Positions 46,531-61,148 of a DNA stretch of 64,000 nt are shown here, piece by piece. The position numbers were made by a program, and so were the translations under genes. Positions within the stretch are counted from its first letter, which is position 1; each line of letters starts with the position of its first letter. This stretch comes from Bacillus spizizenii TU-B-10 (lineage in GTDB: Bacteria > Bacillota > Bacilli > Bacillales > Bacillaceae): assembly GCF_000227465.1 (NCBI RefSeq), contig NC_016047.1, positions 387,001 through 451,000 on the forward strand. The letters run 5' to 3'. The notes beneath the pieces are model-generated. The model worked only from the letters and a program-made list of their open reading frames with translations, had not been told where the DNA came from and did no database searches.

Positions 46531-46559
46531 ATAATACATAATAGGAGTTGGTATAGCAA
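46531..46559 (-). promoter_or_regulatory. yceK promoter overlapping a dyad
   Basis: On the minus strand TTGCTA (46559-46554) and TATTAT (46536-46531) are 17 bp apart. CTATAATACATAATAG (46529-46544, plus strand) is an imperfect palindrome over the -10, a good place for autorepression by YceK. Confidence 0.6.
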
Positions 46560-46617
46560 CTTATTTTTCCAGTAAAGGAGCAGCAAGTCATAAGAGAAAG
46601 AAGGATTTCAGTATTAG

Positions 46618-46631
46618 TAAAAGCGTTTTCA
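46618..46631. promoter_or_regulatory. cre-like sequence upstream of opuAA
   Basis: TAAAAGCGTTTTCA is nearly palindromic and differs from an ideal catabolite-response element (TGAAAGCGTTTTCA type) at the second base. It lies about 200 bases before opuAA in the non-coding gap. CcpA binding is only a possibility. Confidence 0.35.
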
Positions 46632-46828
46632 TCTAAAGGAGGGATAAATATTACCCGTAAAATACAACCATAAAGGAGGATTACAGAGCATTTAGAAGCA
46701 TAAATAAGGTCATGTGTTCACATGGATGTTTATAAAGAAATGGTATAGAATAAAAGAGTATATGCTGTTTGTGTGGAATGTTACATAAGTGTTACGGTAA
46801 TAAGGATTGTTTAATATGGAGGGAAAAT

Positions 46829-48085
46829 ATGAGTGTAGATGAGAAACCAATTAAGATAAAAGTCGAAAAAGTATCTAAAATTTTTGGGAAACAAACAAAG
46901 AAAGCAGTTCAAATGCTTGCCAACGGAAAGACAAAAAAAGAGATCCTGAAAGCGACCGGATCAACCGTTGGGGTAAATCAAGCAGATTTTGATGTATATG
47001 ATGGTGAGATATTTGTCATCATGGGTCTATCAGGGAGCGGTAAATCAACTTTAGTACGGCTGTTAAACCGGCTTATTGAACCGACTGCCGGAAATATTTA
47101 CATTGATGGTGACATGATAACAAATATGTCTAAAGACCAGCTCCGGGAAGTCCGCCGGAAGAAAATCAGCATGGTCTTCCAAAAGTTCGCTCTGTTCCCG
47201 CACAGAACGATACTTGAAAACACAGAATACGGGCTGGAGCTTCAAGGTGTAGACAAACAAGAGCGTCAGCAAAAAGCGCTTGAGTCCCTTAAGCTTGTCG
47301 GCCTTGAAGGATTTGAACAGCAATATCCTGACCAGCTTTCCGGCGGGATGCAGCAGCGTGTCGGCCTTGCCCGCGCGTTGACGAATAACCCGGACATCCT
47401 TCTCATGGACGAAGCGTTCAGTGCGCTCGATCCTTTGATTCGGAAAGATATGCAGGATGAGCTTCTTGATCTTCACGAAAATGTCGGAAAAACGATTATC
47501 TTCATTACGCATGACCTTGACGAAGCATTGCGCATCGGTGACAGAATCGCCTTGATGAAGGATGGTAACATCGTTCAGATCGGCACACCGGAGGAAATCC
47601 TTATGAGTCCATCTAACGAATATGTTGAGAAATTCGTTGAGGATGTTGATTTATCTAAAGTCCTCACAGCAGGACACATTATGAAACGCGCTGAAACAGT
47701 GCGGATTGATAAAGGGCCTCGTGTGGCATTAACATTGATGAAAAACCTAGGGATTTCGTCTATTTACGCAGTCGATAAGCAAAAGCAATTGTTAGGTGTC
47801 ATCCACGCGGCTGATGCGAAAAAAGCGGCTGAGTCTGATTTGTCACTTCAAGATATCTTAAATACAGAATTCACGACTGTACCAGAGAATACGTATCTGA
47901 CAGAGATTTTTGACGTTGTTTCTGATGCGAATATTCCAATTGCGGTTGTAGATGAGAAGCAGAGAATGAAAGGGATTGTCGTAAAAGGCGCGCTGATTGG
48001 CGCACTTGCCGGCAATAACGATTACATTAATGTTGAAGTCACTGATGAACAAACACAAGATCCTTCTGTACAGGAGGTGAAGTAA
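46829..48085 (+). CDS. opuAA: Glycine betaine ABC transporter ATPase
   Basis: 418-aa ATPase of the osmoprotectant importer OpuA. Walker A LSGSGKSTLVR, signature LSGGMQQRVGLARAL and Walker B ILLMDEAFSALDP, then two CBS domains (about 290-410) that sense ionic strength or nucleotides in related systems. ATG at 46829 behind TGGAGGG gives the known length. Two bases separate it from opuAB; expression is expected to rise with salt. Confidence 0.96.
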   Translation: MSVDEKPIKIKVEKVSKIFGKQTKKAVQMLANGKTKKEILKATGSTVGVNQADFDVYDGEIFVIMGLSGSGKSTLVRLLNRLIEPTAGNIYIDGDMITNMSKDQLREVRRKKISMVFQKFALFPHRTILENTEYGLELQGVDKQERQQKALESLKLVGLEGFEQQYPDQLSGGMQQRVGLARALTNNPDILLMDEAFSALDPLIRKDMQDELLDLHENVGKTIIFITHDLDEALRIGDRIALMKDGNIVQIGTPEEILMSPSNEYVEKFVEDVDLSKVLTAGHIMKRAETVRIDKGPRVALTLMKNLGISSIYAVDKQKQLLGVIHAADAKKAAESDLSLQDILNTEFTTVPENTYLTEIFDVVSDANIPIAVVDEKQRMKGIVVKGALIGALAGNNDYINVEVTDEQTQDPSVQEVK

Positions 48086-48086
48086 G

Positions 48087-49816
<1,730 letters not shown>

Positions 49817-49820
49817 TGAA

Positions 49821-49850
49821 GAAAGCAGCCTGTAGCCAGGCTGCTTTCTT
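49821..49850. terminator. Bidirectional terminator between opuAC and amhX
   Basis: GAAAGCAGCCTG (49821-49832) and CAGGCTGCTTTC (49837-49848) pair perfectly. Confidence 0.88.
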
Positions 49851-49853
49851 GTG

Positions 49854-51005
49854 TTAAGAAGCATTAGCAGAAGCTAGTGCTTCCGCCTTTTGAAAGGTTT
49901 TTAATACGGCGTTTGCCAAAATGTGAATGCCATTGAACATCGCGTTTCTGTCAAAGGTCATGTGGGGATGATGGAGTCCTGGCTGTAGTCCGCATCCCAG
50001 TCCAAGCATAGTTGTTTTGAGGTTCGGCACTTTTACGGCGTAAAAATGAAAATCCTCACCGCCAGTTGTGACAAGCGGTTCATCAAGCTGCTCAGCCCCG
50101 ATGATTTCTGTAATGGCTTCTGCCATGATCGCTTCAGCTTCTTTGTTTTGTGTTGCCGCAGGAAGGCTGTGCTCCTTTTGCAGCTCGATCTTCGCGCCGA
50201 ATGCCGCGGCAGCCGCTTCACAGGCTCTTTCTGTTTCGGCGATTAACGTCTCCATGGCTTCATTGGTCTGAGCGCGCAAATCAAGGCTGAACGACGCTTT
50301 TCCCGGAATGATGTTAGAGCTTTCTCCGCCGGCTTGAAGTTTTGTCATTTTGACGGTATGCGGGATTTGCGGGTCAATATGAATGAGTCCGAGCTTATGT
50401 ACGAGAAATGCCGCAATTTCAATGCTGTTTTTCCCGAGATGCGGGCGGGCGCCATGGGCTTCCTCTCCGATTATCGTTCCCTCAATATGCTGGCTTGATC
50501 CGTGCAGAATAGATGGGGCACAACGCCCGTTCTGTGTCTCCTGAATCGGACGGACGTGAACGCCGTACAAATAGTTGACATCGTCAAGCACGCCTTCTTC
50601 TATCATTTTCAAGGCGCCGCCGCCTTTTTCCTCAGCCGGCTGAAAGATAAAACGGATCGTGCCCTTCGGAAGCTCGGGCTGTTTTTTCAGCAGCATTAAC
50701 GTGCCCAGCGCCATTGTCATATGTGAATCGTGTCCGCAGGAATGGTTGGCGCAGAATGTGCCGTTGACCTCCTGCCATAGCGCATCAATGTCAGCGCGAA
50801 CGGCTACAACCGGCGAGCCCGATCCGATCTCGCCGACAACCCCGGTGCAGTCTGAAAAAGTGCGCGTCCGGCATCCTAAATCCTCAAGCTTTTGTTTGAG
50901 AAATGCAGTTGTCTCATATTCCTTCCAGCTGACTTCAGGGTTCGCGTGCAGATGTTCGAAGATATCTATAACAGTTTGTTTCATGTCTTCGGAAAGTTTT
51001 TGCAT
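49854..51005 (-). CDS. amhX: M20-family amidohydrolase AmhX
   Basis: 383-aa metal-dependent amidohydrolase of the IAA-amino-acid hydrolase/M20D group, cytosolic. Metal ligands lie in [15 protein letters not shown] and [11 protein letters not shown] (Glu), with a later His in [11 protein letters not shown]. It hydrolyses N-acyl amino acids or similar amides. Divergent from ycgA, which may import a substrate or export a product. Confidence 0.9.
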   Translation of the reverse strand: MQKLSEDMKQTVIDIFEHLHANPEVSWKEYETTAFLKQKLEDLGCRTRTFSDCTGVVGEIGSGSPVVAVRADIDALWQEVNGTFCANHSCGHDSHMTMALGTLMLLKKQPELPKGTIRFIFQPAEEKGGGALKMIEEGVLDDVNYLYGVHVRPIQETQNGRCAPSILHGSSQHIEGTIIGEEAHGARPHLGKNSIEIAAFLVHKLGLIHIDPQIPHTVKMTKLQAGGESSNIIPGKASFSLDLRAQTNEAMETLIAETERACEAAAAAFGAKIELQKEHSLPAATQNKEAEAIMAEAITEIIGAEQLDEPLVTTGGEDFHFYAVKVPNLKTTMLGLGCGLQPGLHHPHMTFDRNAMFNGIHILANAVLKTFQKAEALASANAS

Positions 51006-51153
51006 GGGAAGAAGTACCTCCTTCTATTAAAATGAATTTTACCTTCTTTACTTCATTTATATTGAAACAGGAAGATAGGCTGTATATAATATAGCACATA
51101 TTGCTACTTTTCAGAATAATGAATATTTTCAAACAGAGGGGATGGATCGAAAT

Positions 51154-52587
51154 ATGAGTATGCCAGCAGCCGAAACACAGTCTAAGAAAAAACGAACGAC
51201 ATTTAAAATGCCTGACGCCTATGTCCTCTTATTTATTATTGCTTTCATTTGCGCCATTGCCTCATATATTGTGCCGGCGGGTGAATTTGACCGCGTGACA
51301 AAGGGGGATGTCACCACTGCTGTTCCGGGAAGCTATCATTCTATTGAACAGTCTCCGGTCAGCCTGATCAGCTTTTTTACGTCTCTTCAGGATGGAATGG
51401 TCGGATCAGCACCAATCATCTTTCTGATTTTATTCACAGGCGGCACCATTGCCATTTTAGAAAAAACGGGTGCCATCAACGGCCTGATTTACAACGTCAT
51501 CAGCAAATTCCGCACAAAGCAATTATTATTTATTTGTATTGTGGGCGCGTTGTTCTCCATTCTCGGAACAACCGGAATTGTCGTGAATTCAGTAATCGGA
51601 TTTATCCCCATCGGCCTCATTGTCGCACGATCCTTAAAATGGGACGCGGTCGCGGGCGCCGCTGTTATTTACATCGGCTGCTACGCTGGATTTAACTCTA
51701 CTATTTTATCACCGTCCCCGCTCGGTTTATCGCAATCAATCGCGGAGCTGCCGCTCTTTTCGGGGATCGGCCTGCGAGTTGTGATATACATATGCTTTTT
51801 GCTGTCTTCTATTATTTATATCTATTTGTATACGAGAAAATTAAAAAAATCAAAAGATGCCAGTGTGTTAGGAACAGATTGGTTCCCTGCGGCAGGAATG
51901 GGCGAAGCCGGTAAAGAAGAAGATCAGTCAGTGCTGTTTACTGTTCGCCATAAGCTCATTTTGGCTGTAGCGGGACTGTCGCTGATTGGATTTTTATACG
52001 GCGCTTTAAAGCTGGGCTGGTCTGATTCCCAAATGGCTGCTACGTTTATTTTTATTTCTGTCCTTGCCGGTTTAATAGGCGGGCTTGCGGCAAACGATAT
52101 TGCCAAAACCTTCATTACGGGCTGCCAAAGCCTCGTGTACGGGGCACTGATTGTCGGGATGGCACGAAGCATTTCCGTCATTCTTGAAAATGGCAAGCTC
52201 CTCGATACAGTCGTCAATGCTTTGGCTTCGCTTTTGGATGGATTCAGCCCGATTGCCGGCGCGATCGGCATGTATATCGCCAGTGCGCTGCTTCATTTTC
52301 TCATCTCTTCAGGGTCTGGGGAAGCCGTTGTATTTATTCCAATCCTGGCGCCGCTCGCTGATTTGATGGGAATTACGAGACAGGTTGCGGTGGAAGCGGT
52401 TATGCTTGGAGAAGGAGTCGTCAACTGTGTGAACCCGACATCCGGCGTTCTCATGGCGGTGCTTGCCGCCAGCGGCATTCCGTACGTCAAGTGGCTTCGG
52501 TTTATGGTGCCGCTTGCTCTGATTTGGTTCTTGATCGGACTTGTATTTATTGTGATCGGTGTCATGATCAATTGGGGGCCGTTTTAA
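51154..52587 (+). CDS. ycgA: YfcC-family membrane transporter
   Basis: About 477 aa, 11-12 hydrophobic segments, of the YfcC/AbgT-like ion transporter group (basic amino acid antiporter-type). Typical stretches are [33 protein letters not shown] and [22 protein letters not shown] at 51154 is chosen because the GAGGGG site overlaps the ATG at 51142. Sharing a divergent promoter region with the amidohydrolase gene suggests a link to peptides or acyl amino acids; substrate unknown. Confidence 0.85.
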   Translation: MSMPAAETQSKKKRTTFKMPDAYVLLFIIAFICAIASYIVPAGEFDRVTKGDVTTAVPGSYHSIEQSPVSLISFFTSLQDGMVGSAPIIFLILFTGGTIAILEKTGAINGLIYNVISKFRTKQLLFICIVGALFSILGTTGIVVNSVIGFIPIGLIVARSLKWDAVAGAAVIYIGCYAGFNSTILSPSPLGLSQSIAELPLFSGIGLRVVIYICFLLSSIIYIYLYTRKLKKSKDASVLGTDWFPAAGMGEAGKEEDQSVLFTVRHKLILAVAGLSLIGFLYGALKLGWSDSQMAATFIFISVLAGLIGGLAANDIAKTFITGCQSLVYGALIVGMARSISVILENGKLLDTVVNALASLLDGFSPIAGAIGMYIASALLHFLISSGSGEAVVFIPILAPLADLMGITRQVAVEAVMLGEGVVNCVNPTSGVLMAVLAASGIPYVKWLRFMVPLALIWFLIGLVFIVIGVMINWGPF

Positions 52588-52595
52588 CGATTGCT

Positions 52596-52623
52596 GCCCG
52601 CCGGCTTGTACGGCGGGCTTTTA
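52596..52623 (+). terminator. Terminator after ycgA
   Basis: GCCCGCCG (52596-52603) and CGGCGGGC (52611-52618) pair perfectly, then TTTT. Confidence 0.85.
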
Positions 52624-52702
52624 AGTTATCCATTGCAGAAGCGCAGGCTGTTATTGTAACATGTAAGCCATAAGCCATTCGTAAAAGTGCGGGAGGAAGG
52701 TC

Positions 52703-53191
52703 ATGAATAATCTGCGTAATAGACTTTCAGGCGTGAATGGGGAAAATAAGAGAGTAAAAAAAGAACAAAAAATCTGGTCGGAGATTGGGATGATAGCGGG
52801 AGCTTTTGCGTTGCTTGATGTGATCATCCGCGGCATTATGTTTGAATTTCCGTTTGAAGAATGGGCTGCAAGCCTTGTGTTTTTGTTCATCATTATCTTA
52901 TATTACTGCATCAGGGCAGCAGCATGTGGAATGCTCATGCCGAGAATAGACACCGAAGAAGAACTGCAAAAACGGGTGAAGCAGCAGCGAATAGAATCAA
53001 TTGCGGTCGCCTTTGCGGTAGTGGTGCTTACGATGTACGACAGGGGGATTCCCCATACATTCTTCGCTTGGCTGAAAATGATCCTTCTTTTTATCGTCTG
53101 CGGCGGCGTTCTGTTCCTGCTTCGGTACGTGATTGTGAAGCTGGCTTACAGAAGAGCGGTAAAAGAAGAAGTAAAGAAGAAATCATCTTGA
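52703..53191 (+). CDS. ycgB: Small membrane protein of unknown function
   Basis: 162 aa with four hydrophobic segments in two pairs (about 27-50 with 57-76, and 98-110 with 120-142) and basic ends. DUF6773-like; I know no function. ATG 52703 follows GGGAGGAAGG. Stands alone between two terminators. Confidence 0.8.
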   Translation: MNNLRNRLSGVNGENKRVKKEQKIWSEIGMIAGAFALLDVIIRGIMFEFPFEEWAASLVFLFIIILYYCIRAAACGMLMPRIDTEEELQKRVKQQRIESIAVAFAVVVLTMYDRGIPHTFFAWLKMILLFIVCGGVLFLLRYVIVKLAYRRAVKEEVKKKSS

Positions 53192-53209
53192 TAGATGGTT
53201 TCTTTTTTT
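53177..53209 (+). terminator. Terminator after ycgB
   Basis: GAAATCATC and GATGGTTTC around a six-base loop, followed by seven Ts; it begins inside the last codons of ycgB. Confidence 0.8.
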
Positions 53210-53272
53210 GTTTAGTGAGGGAAAACGCTCACAGTTCCGTTCAGCTTTTTCTATAGGAATATTGATTTGAAT

Positions 53273-53302
53273 TCACTCTATCAAGTTGTTTTGATAGAGT
53301 GA
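53273..53302. promoter_or_regulatory. Perfect 12-bp inverted repeat over the amyE -35
   Basis: TCACTCTATCAA (53273-53284) and TTGATAGAGTGA (53291-53302) are exact inverted copies separated by GTTGTT. The right arm contains the -35 TTGATA. Possible operator or transcript-ending hairpin; no regulator assigned. Confidence 0.7.
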
Positions 53303-53332
53303 TTGTGATAATTTAACATGTAAGCGTTAACA
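53291..53332 (+). promoter_or_regulatory. amyE promoter and CcpA operator (amyO)
   Basis: TTGATA (53291-53296), 17 bp, TAACAT (53314-53319). TGTAAGCGTTAACA (53319-53332) is the classical amyO catabolite-response element over the start site, giving glucose repression through CcpA. Confidence 0.92.
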
Positions 53333-53389
53333 AAATTCTCCAGTCTTCACATTAGTTTGAAAGGAGGAAGCGGAAGAATAAAGTAAGAG

Positions 53390-53425
53390 GGATTTTTGAC
53401 TCCGCAGTAAGTCTTCAAAAATCAA
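53390..53425 (+). other. Stem-loop in the amyE 5' leader
   Basis: GATTTTTGACT (53391-53401) can pair with AGTCTTCAAAAATC (53410-53423), with an internal bulge, just before the amyE ribosome site. It may stabilise the amyE mRNA 5' end; no direct evidence. Confidence 0.45.
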
Positions 53426-53429
53426 ATAA

Positions 53430-55421
<1,992 letters not shown>

Positions 55422-55449
55422 GGGCAAGGTTAGACGGGACTTACCGGTA

Positions 55450-55477
55450 GAAACCATCCTTGATGGTTTCTTTTTTT
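55450..55477 (+). terminator. Terminator after amyE
   Basis: GAAACCATC (55450-55458) and GATGGTTTC (55462-55470), then seven Ts. Confidence 0.88.
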
Positions 55478-55514
55478 GTTCATAAATCAGACAAAACTTT
55501 TCTCTTGCAATAGT

Positions 55515-55554
55515 TTGTGAAATGTTGCACAATATAAATGTGAAATACTTCACA
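55515..55554. promoter_or_regulatory. Two Rex sites upstream of ldh
   Basis: TTGTGAAATGTTGCACAA (55515-55532) and TGTGAAATACTTCACA (55539-55554) both fit the redox repressor Rex motif TTGTGA-N6-TCACAA. A weak promoter (TTGCAA 55505-55510, CACAAT 55528-55533) overlaps the first. Predicts induction of ldh-lctP when NADH accumulates. Confidence 0.88.
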
Positions 55555-55591
55555 AACAAACATCAAAGAAAAACATACCCTGGAAGGATGA

Positions 55592-56560
<969 letters not shown>

Positions 56561-56591
56561 TCGCAACTATAGAGTAAAGGGCTGATTGTCA

Positions 56592-58217
56592 ATGTGGGAG
56601 CAGTTGTATGATCCGTTTGGAAACGAGTATGTGAGCGCACTTGTGGCGCTCACTCCGATTCTCTTTTTTCTCTTGGCTTTAACTGTTTTTAAAATGAAAG
56701 GCATTCTTGCGGCATTTCTTACCTTAGCCGTCAGTTTCTTCGTCTCCGTTTTGGCATTTCATATGCCGGTTGAAAAAGCAATTTCTTCTGTTTTGCTAGG
56801 AATCGGGAGCGGACTGTGGCCGATTGGCTACATCGTTCTGATGGCGGTGTGGCTGTATAAAATCGCAGTGAAAACCGGGAAATTTACCATTATTCGTTCC
56901 AGCATTGCCGGCATTTCGCCTGACCAACGATTACAGCTATTATTAATAGGTTTTTGTTTTAACGCGTTTTTAGAAGGCGCGGCCGGTTTTGGTGTTCCGA
57001 TTGCGATTAGTGCGGCGCTGCTCGTCGAACTTGGTTTTAAACCGTTAAAAGCGGCGGCTCTCTGCTTGATTGCGAACGCAGCCTCTGGAGCCTTTGGGGC
57101 GATCGGGATTCCTGTAATCACAGGGGCGCAGATTGGTGATTTGTCTGCTCTTGAGCTGTCACGGACATTGATGTGGACATTGCCGATGATCTCATTTTTG
57201 ATTCCGTTTCTGCTTGTATTCCTATTAGACCGAATGAAAGGAATCAAACAGACATGGCCTGCCCTGTTGGTTGTGAGCGGTGTGTATACAGCGGTTCAGA
57301 CACTGACAATGGCGGTGCTCGGACCGGAATTAGCAAACATTTTGGCGGCCTTATTCAGTATGGGCGGGCTTGCGCTCTTCCTCCGCAAATGGCAGCCGAA
57401 AGAGATTTACCGGGAGGAAGGAGCCGGCGAGACTGGTGAGAAAAAAGCATACAGTGCCGCAGACATTGCAAAAGCGTGGTCTCCTTTCTACATTTTAACT
57501 GCAGCGATCACAATCTGGAGCCTTCCTGCCTTCAAAGCGCTTTTCCAAGAAGGCGGATTGTTATATCAAACAACGCTCCTATTGAAAATGCCTTTCCTGC
57601 ATCAGCAAATTATGAAAATGCCGCCGATTGCGCCATCTGCCATGCCGTTAGATGCAGTCTTTAAAGTCGACCTGCTGTCAGCGACTGGTACAGCGATTTT
57701 AGCGGCGGTCATCGTGACAGGGCTGTTCAGCAAAAATTTCTCTTATCGGGATGCCTTTGCTTCCTTGAAGGAGACAGGAAAAGAGCTGTGGGTGCCGATT
57801 ATGACGATCTGCTTCGTGATGGGATTTGCCAATCTGGCCAACTTCGCAGGGCTCAGCTCTTCAATTGGATTAGCACTGGCGAAAACAGGAGACTTGTTCC
57901 CGTTTGTCAGTCCCGTTCTCGGCTGGATCGGCGTGTTCATTACCGGTTCAGTTGTCAGCAATAACGCTTTATTCGGACATTTACAGGTTGTCACCGGAGC
58001 GCAGATCGGTGCGGGATCTGATTTGCTGTTAGCTGCAAATACGGCGGGCGGGGTGATGGCAAAACTTGTTTCTCCTCAGTCCATCGCCATCGCTGCCGCA
58101 GCGGTTGGCCAGATAGGCAAGGAATCTAAACTGTTTAAACGAACAGTGGCGTATAGCCTGATTCTGTTATTAATCATTTGTATATGGACGTTTATTCTTG
58201 CAAGATTAGGATTGTAA
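56592..58217 (+). CDS. lctP: L-lactate permease
   Basis: 541-aa membrane transporter of the LctP family with about 13 hydrophobic segments, exporting or importing L-lactate with protons. Conserved motif [19 protein letters not shown] in the first half and its counterpart [18 protein letters not shown] in the second. ATG 56592 is preferred over TTG 56586. 31 bases after ldh. Confidence 0.95.
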   Translation: MWEQLYDPFGNEYVSALVALTPILFFLLALTVFKMKGILAAFLTLAVSFFVSVLAFHMPVEKAISSVLLGIGSGLWPIGYIVLMAVWLYKIAVKTGKFTIIRSSIAGISPDQRLQLLLIGFCFNAFLEGAAGFGVPIAISAALLVELGFKPLKAAALCLIANAASGAFGAIGIPVITGAQIGDLSALELSRTLMWTLPMISFLIPFLLVFLLDRMKGIKQTWPALLVVSGVYTAVQTLTMAVLGPELANILAALFSMGGLALFLRKWQPKEIYREEGAGETGEKKAYSAADIAKAWSPFYILTAAITIWSLPAFKALFQEGGLLYQTTLLLKMPFLHQQIMKMPPIAPSAMPLDAVFKVDLLSATGTAILAAVIVTGLFSKNFSYRDAFASLKETGKELWVPIMTICFVMGFANLANFAGLSSSIGLALAKTGDLFPFVSPVLGWIGVFITGSVVSNNALFGHLQVVTGAQIGAGSDLLLAANTAGGVMAKLVSPQSIAIAAAAVGQIGKESKLFKRTVAYSLILLLIICIWTFILARLGL

Positions 58218-58258
58218 TAGAAAAAGCAGTACATGCCAGCCATGTACTGCTTTTTTCT
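58218..58258. terminator. Bidirectional terminator between lctP and mdr
   Basis: AAAAAGCAGTACATG (58221-58235) and CATGTACTGCTTTTT (58241-58255) pair perfectly. Confidence 0.92.
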
Positions 58259-58259
58259 A

Positions 58260-59798
58260 TTAATTTGCTTTCTTCGCCATTTCTGCTGTTGTTTTCACTC
58301 TGGCTTTTCCCATAAACAAAACGGTAACCGCCGCGAGGACAATTGGAATCAAAGCGAGCAAAAAGACATATGTGATGCTTGATGACATCGCGTCAATAAT
58401 GCGATTCAGGATTGCCTCAGGAATCTGGGAACGTGTTCCTGCTTGAAAAATCTCCTGCGGGTCGCCGATATTTTGCGCAGCGCCTGAGCCTGCTGAGCCT
58501 TTCATGCCGCTGAAGGCGTCGCTCAGCTTGTTCGTGAATACGTTTGTTTGCACCGTTCCGAAAATGGTGACGCCCAGGGTCATGCCGAATGACCGCAAAA
58601 ATGAATTTGTAGAGTTGGCCGTTCCCCGAAAACGAGGTTCAAGATCATTCATCGATGCCGCCGGCAGCAGGGAGAAGTTAAAGCCTACGCCAAATCCTGA
58701 AATCATCATAAAGACTGTCAGCCATACCCGTGCTGTGTCAGGCGTCATATTAGAAAGAAGCAGCATGCCGATAAAGAAAGCGATAACAGATATCAGCATC
58801 AAATTGCGGAAGCTTGCCTTCGTTTGGAAGATCCCGCCGATCATGCTTCCGATGACTGACCCAATCATCATCGGCGTCAAAATGAAGCCCGCGCTTGTCG
58901 CTGAGCTGCCGTATACTGCCTGAACGAAAATCGGAATAAATACCGCTAAAATAATGAATGTTCCGCCATACAGGAAAGCGAGAATCTGTGCTGTGGCAAA
59001 CAGCCTGTTTTTAAACATCCAGAAAGAAATAATCGGTTCTTCCGCTTTTCTCTCCACAATAAAAAAGGCAATGAAGAAAACGGCGAATACAATAAACAGG
59101 CCAATGATCTGAATGGAATTCCAATCGTAAGTTTTGCCGCCAAGCTCAAGAGCGAACATCAGGCATACAATTGATACGACTAAAGTAATCGCGCCGCCCC
59201 AGTCAATCTTCTGCTTTCTGTGCTCCAAAGATTCTTTGTAGTAGCGAATAATGAAAAACAATGACAATGCGCCGATCGGTACATTGATGTAAAACACCCA
59301 GTGCCAGCTGATTGAATCTGTAATGATCGCGCCTAACAGCGGCCCAAGAACACTGGATAATCCGAATACAGCACCGAACATGCCGGACATTTTTCCGCGT
59401 TTTTCCGGCGGAAACAAATCAAAGATAATGGTAAAGGCAATCGGCAGAAGCGCGCCGCCTCCAATCCCTTGAATGGCCCGGTAGATGATCAGCTGATTCA
59501 TCGTCTGTGCAATTCCGCATAAAGCCGACCCGATTAAGAAAAAAATAAGTCCAAACAGGAAAAAACGTTTTCGGCCGTACATATCGGAAAGCTTGCCGTA
59601 AATCGGCATTCCAGCCATGACCGCCACCATATAAGACGCCGTCACCCAAGCAAATTTATCGAAGCTTCCAAGATCCGCTACGATGCTGCCCATCGCGGTG
59701 GCAACAATCGTATTGTCCATCGCCGACATCAAGATGCCCAGCAGGAGACCGAGGACCACAAATTTGGTGGAAGCCTGTTTTGCTGATGTTGTGTCCAT
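58260..59798 (-). CDS. mdr: MFS multidrug efflux transporter (Bmr3)
   Basis: 512-aa DHA2-family exporter with 14 transmembrane segments, known in B. subtilis for puromycin, norfloxacin and tosufloxacin efflux. MFS motif A appears as YGKLSDMYGRKRFF and motif C region as GLSSVLGPLLGAIITD. AGAGGAGG precedes the ATG. Divergent from the MarR-type regulator ycgE. Confidence 0.94.
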   Translation of the reverse strand: MDTTSAKQASTKFVVLGLLLGILMSAMDNTIVATAMGSIVADLGSFDKFAWVTASYMVAVMAGMPIYGKLSDMYGRKRFFLFGLIFFLIGSALCGIAQTMNQLIIYRAIQGIGGGALLPIAFTIIFDLFPPEKRGKMSGMFGAVFGLSSVLGPLLGAIITDSISWHWVFYINVPIGALSLFFIIRYYKESLEHRKQKIDWGGAITLVVSIVCLMFALELGGKTYDWNSIQIIGLFIVFAVFFIAFFIVERKAEEPIISFWMFKNRLFATAQILAFLYGGTFIILAVFIPIFVQAVYGSSATSAGFILTPMMIGSVIGSMIGGIFQTKASFRNLMLISVIAFFIGMLLLSNMTPDTARVWLTVFMMISGFGVGFNFSLLPAASMNDLEPRFRGTANSTNSFLRSFGMTLGVTIFGTVQTNVFTNKLSDAFSGMKGSAGSGAAQNIGDPQEIFQAGTRSQIPEAILNRIIDAMSSSITYVFLLALIPIVLAAVTVLFMGKARVKTTAEMAKKAN

Positions 59799-59863
59799 TT
59801 GTTCTACCTCCTCTTACTTTTCTATGTAAGTTCTGATATCATGATAATAGTTTGATTATTAAA

Positions 59864-59882
59864 TATCTCGATTATCAAGATA
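59864..59882. promoter_or_regulatory. Dyad in the mdr/ycgE divergent promoter region
   Basis: TATCT (59864-59868) and AGATA (59878-59882) flank an AT-rich core; the shape fits a MarR-type operator and lies just before ycgE. YcgE binding is inferred. Confidence 0.4.
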
Positions 59883-59910
59883 AATTCGATTTTATAGGGA
59901 GGACTGTCAG

Positions 59911-60375
59911 TTGTCAACAAGAAATTCCAGAAGTGAGTTGGAAAAGACTGCCGTTCAGCTTTTTCGGAAATTGGGCACAAGAACGGTTCTGTTTCATCAG
60001 GCAGCCGCTCAAGCTCTCGGTCTGTTTCCCACCGATTTAAAATCAGCTGACATCTTAAATGAAGCAGGGCCGATGACTGCCGGAGAGCTGGGGAAAAAGA
60101 CGGGCCTCAGCACAGGTTCGGTCACGGCGCTTGTTGACCGGCTAGAAAAAGCGGGGTATGTGGCTCGTGAAAAGGATCCGAACGACCGCAGAAGAGTCAT
60201 AATCGTCCCATTGACCGCTTCAAAGAAACATGTCAAGGGTTTGTTCCGTTCTCTGTCAGAGTCGACGATGGATTTGTGCCGTGAGTATACAGAAGAAGAA
60301 CTAGAACTCATTTTCAGTTTCGTAGGCAAAGCCGCCGATATTGTGGAGGAAGAACTTAAACGTCTGAAACAGTAA
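59911..60375 (+). CDS. ycgE: MarR-family regulator
   Basis: 154-aa winged-helix regulator. Recognition region MTAGELGKKTGLSTGSVTAL and wing YVAREKDPNDRRRVI are typical MarR. TTG start at 59911 behind AGGGAGG. The divergent efflux gene mdr is the obvious candidate target. Confidence 0.9.
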   Translation: MSTRNSRSELEKTAVQLFRKLGTRTVLFHQAAAQALGLFPTDLKSADILNEAGPMTAGELGKKTGLSTGSVTALVDRLEKAGYVAREKDPNDRRRVIIVPLTASKKHVKGLFRSLSESTMDLCREYTEEELELIFSFVGKAADIVEEELKRLKQ

Positions 60376-60449
60376 GCGAATTTTGTGCATAGCTTGGCCC
60401 GTTCCCGAATAAATTGTACAAGTTACGTAAGAGAAGGGAGTACGGGCCG

Positions 60450-61079
60450 GTGAACATTTTTTTGAGCTATATTGTGCTGGGACTGTCCTTGTCTGCGCCT
60501 GTGGGACCAGTGAATGCGGCGCAAATAGACAAAGGAATTAAAAACGGTTTTTGGCATGCGTGGATTTTTGGTTTAGGCGCCATGACAGCGGACGGACTGT
60601 ACATGCTTTTTATCTATTTCGGGCTTTCACAGTTTTTGACCGCTCCATTTGTGAAAACGTTTTTGTGGCTCTTCGGCTTTTTTGTTCTGACCTATACCGG
60701 AATTGAAACGCTGAAAAATGTCAGAGAACCGATGGATGTGCGAAGCTCGCGAGGAAAAGTGTCATATAGGAAAACATTCGCTTCGGGTTTTCTCATTTCA
60801 CTGTCAAATCCATTGAGCATCCTTTTTTGGCTCGGAATTTATGGGAGCATACTTGCGAAAACAGCAGAGGCCTACAATATGAATCAGCTTCTGATCTATA
60901 GCTCCGGCATCATGATCGGCATTTTAATCTGGGATTTTTGCATGGCGATCACAGCCAGCATGTTCAGAAATCTGCTTCATGAAAAGCTGTTGAGAGGATT
61001 GACCGGAATCGCTGGTGTATCCCTCCTTATATTTGGCTTTTACTTCGGTTATCAAGGCATCAGACAGTTATTGGGCTGA
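60450..61079 (+). CDS. ycgF: LysE/RhtB-family exporter
   Basis: 209-aa membrane protein with six hydrophobic segments; the LysE hallmark LSAPVGPVNAAQIDKGIKNG is at residues 12-31 and LISLSNPLSILFWLGIYG is the mirrored motif. Probably exports amino acids or derivatives. GTG at 60450 follows GAAGGGAG at nine bases; upstream in-frame codons lack a site. Confidence 0.9.
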   Translation: MNIFLSYIVLGLSLSAPVGPVNAAQIDKGIKNGFWHAWIFGLGAMTADGLYMLFIYFGLSQFLTAPFVKTFLWLFGFFVLTYTGIETLKNVREPMDVRSSRGKVSYRKTFASGFLISLSNPLSILFWLGIYGSILAKTAEAYNMNQLLIYSSGIMIGILIWDFCMAITASMFRNLLHEKLLRGLTGIAGVSLLIFGFYFGYQGIRQLLG

Positions 61080-61148
61080 TTCATGAAGGACAGTCACCTG
61101 CCGTCTCCAGTTTTAATATAGTATCCAGATGATACTGGAGGTGGATCA

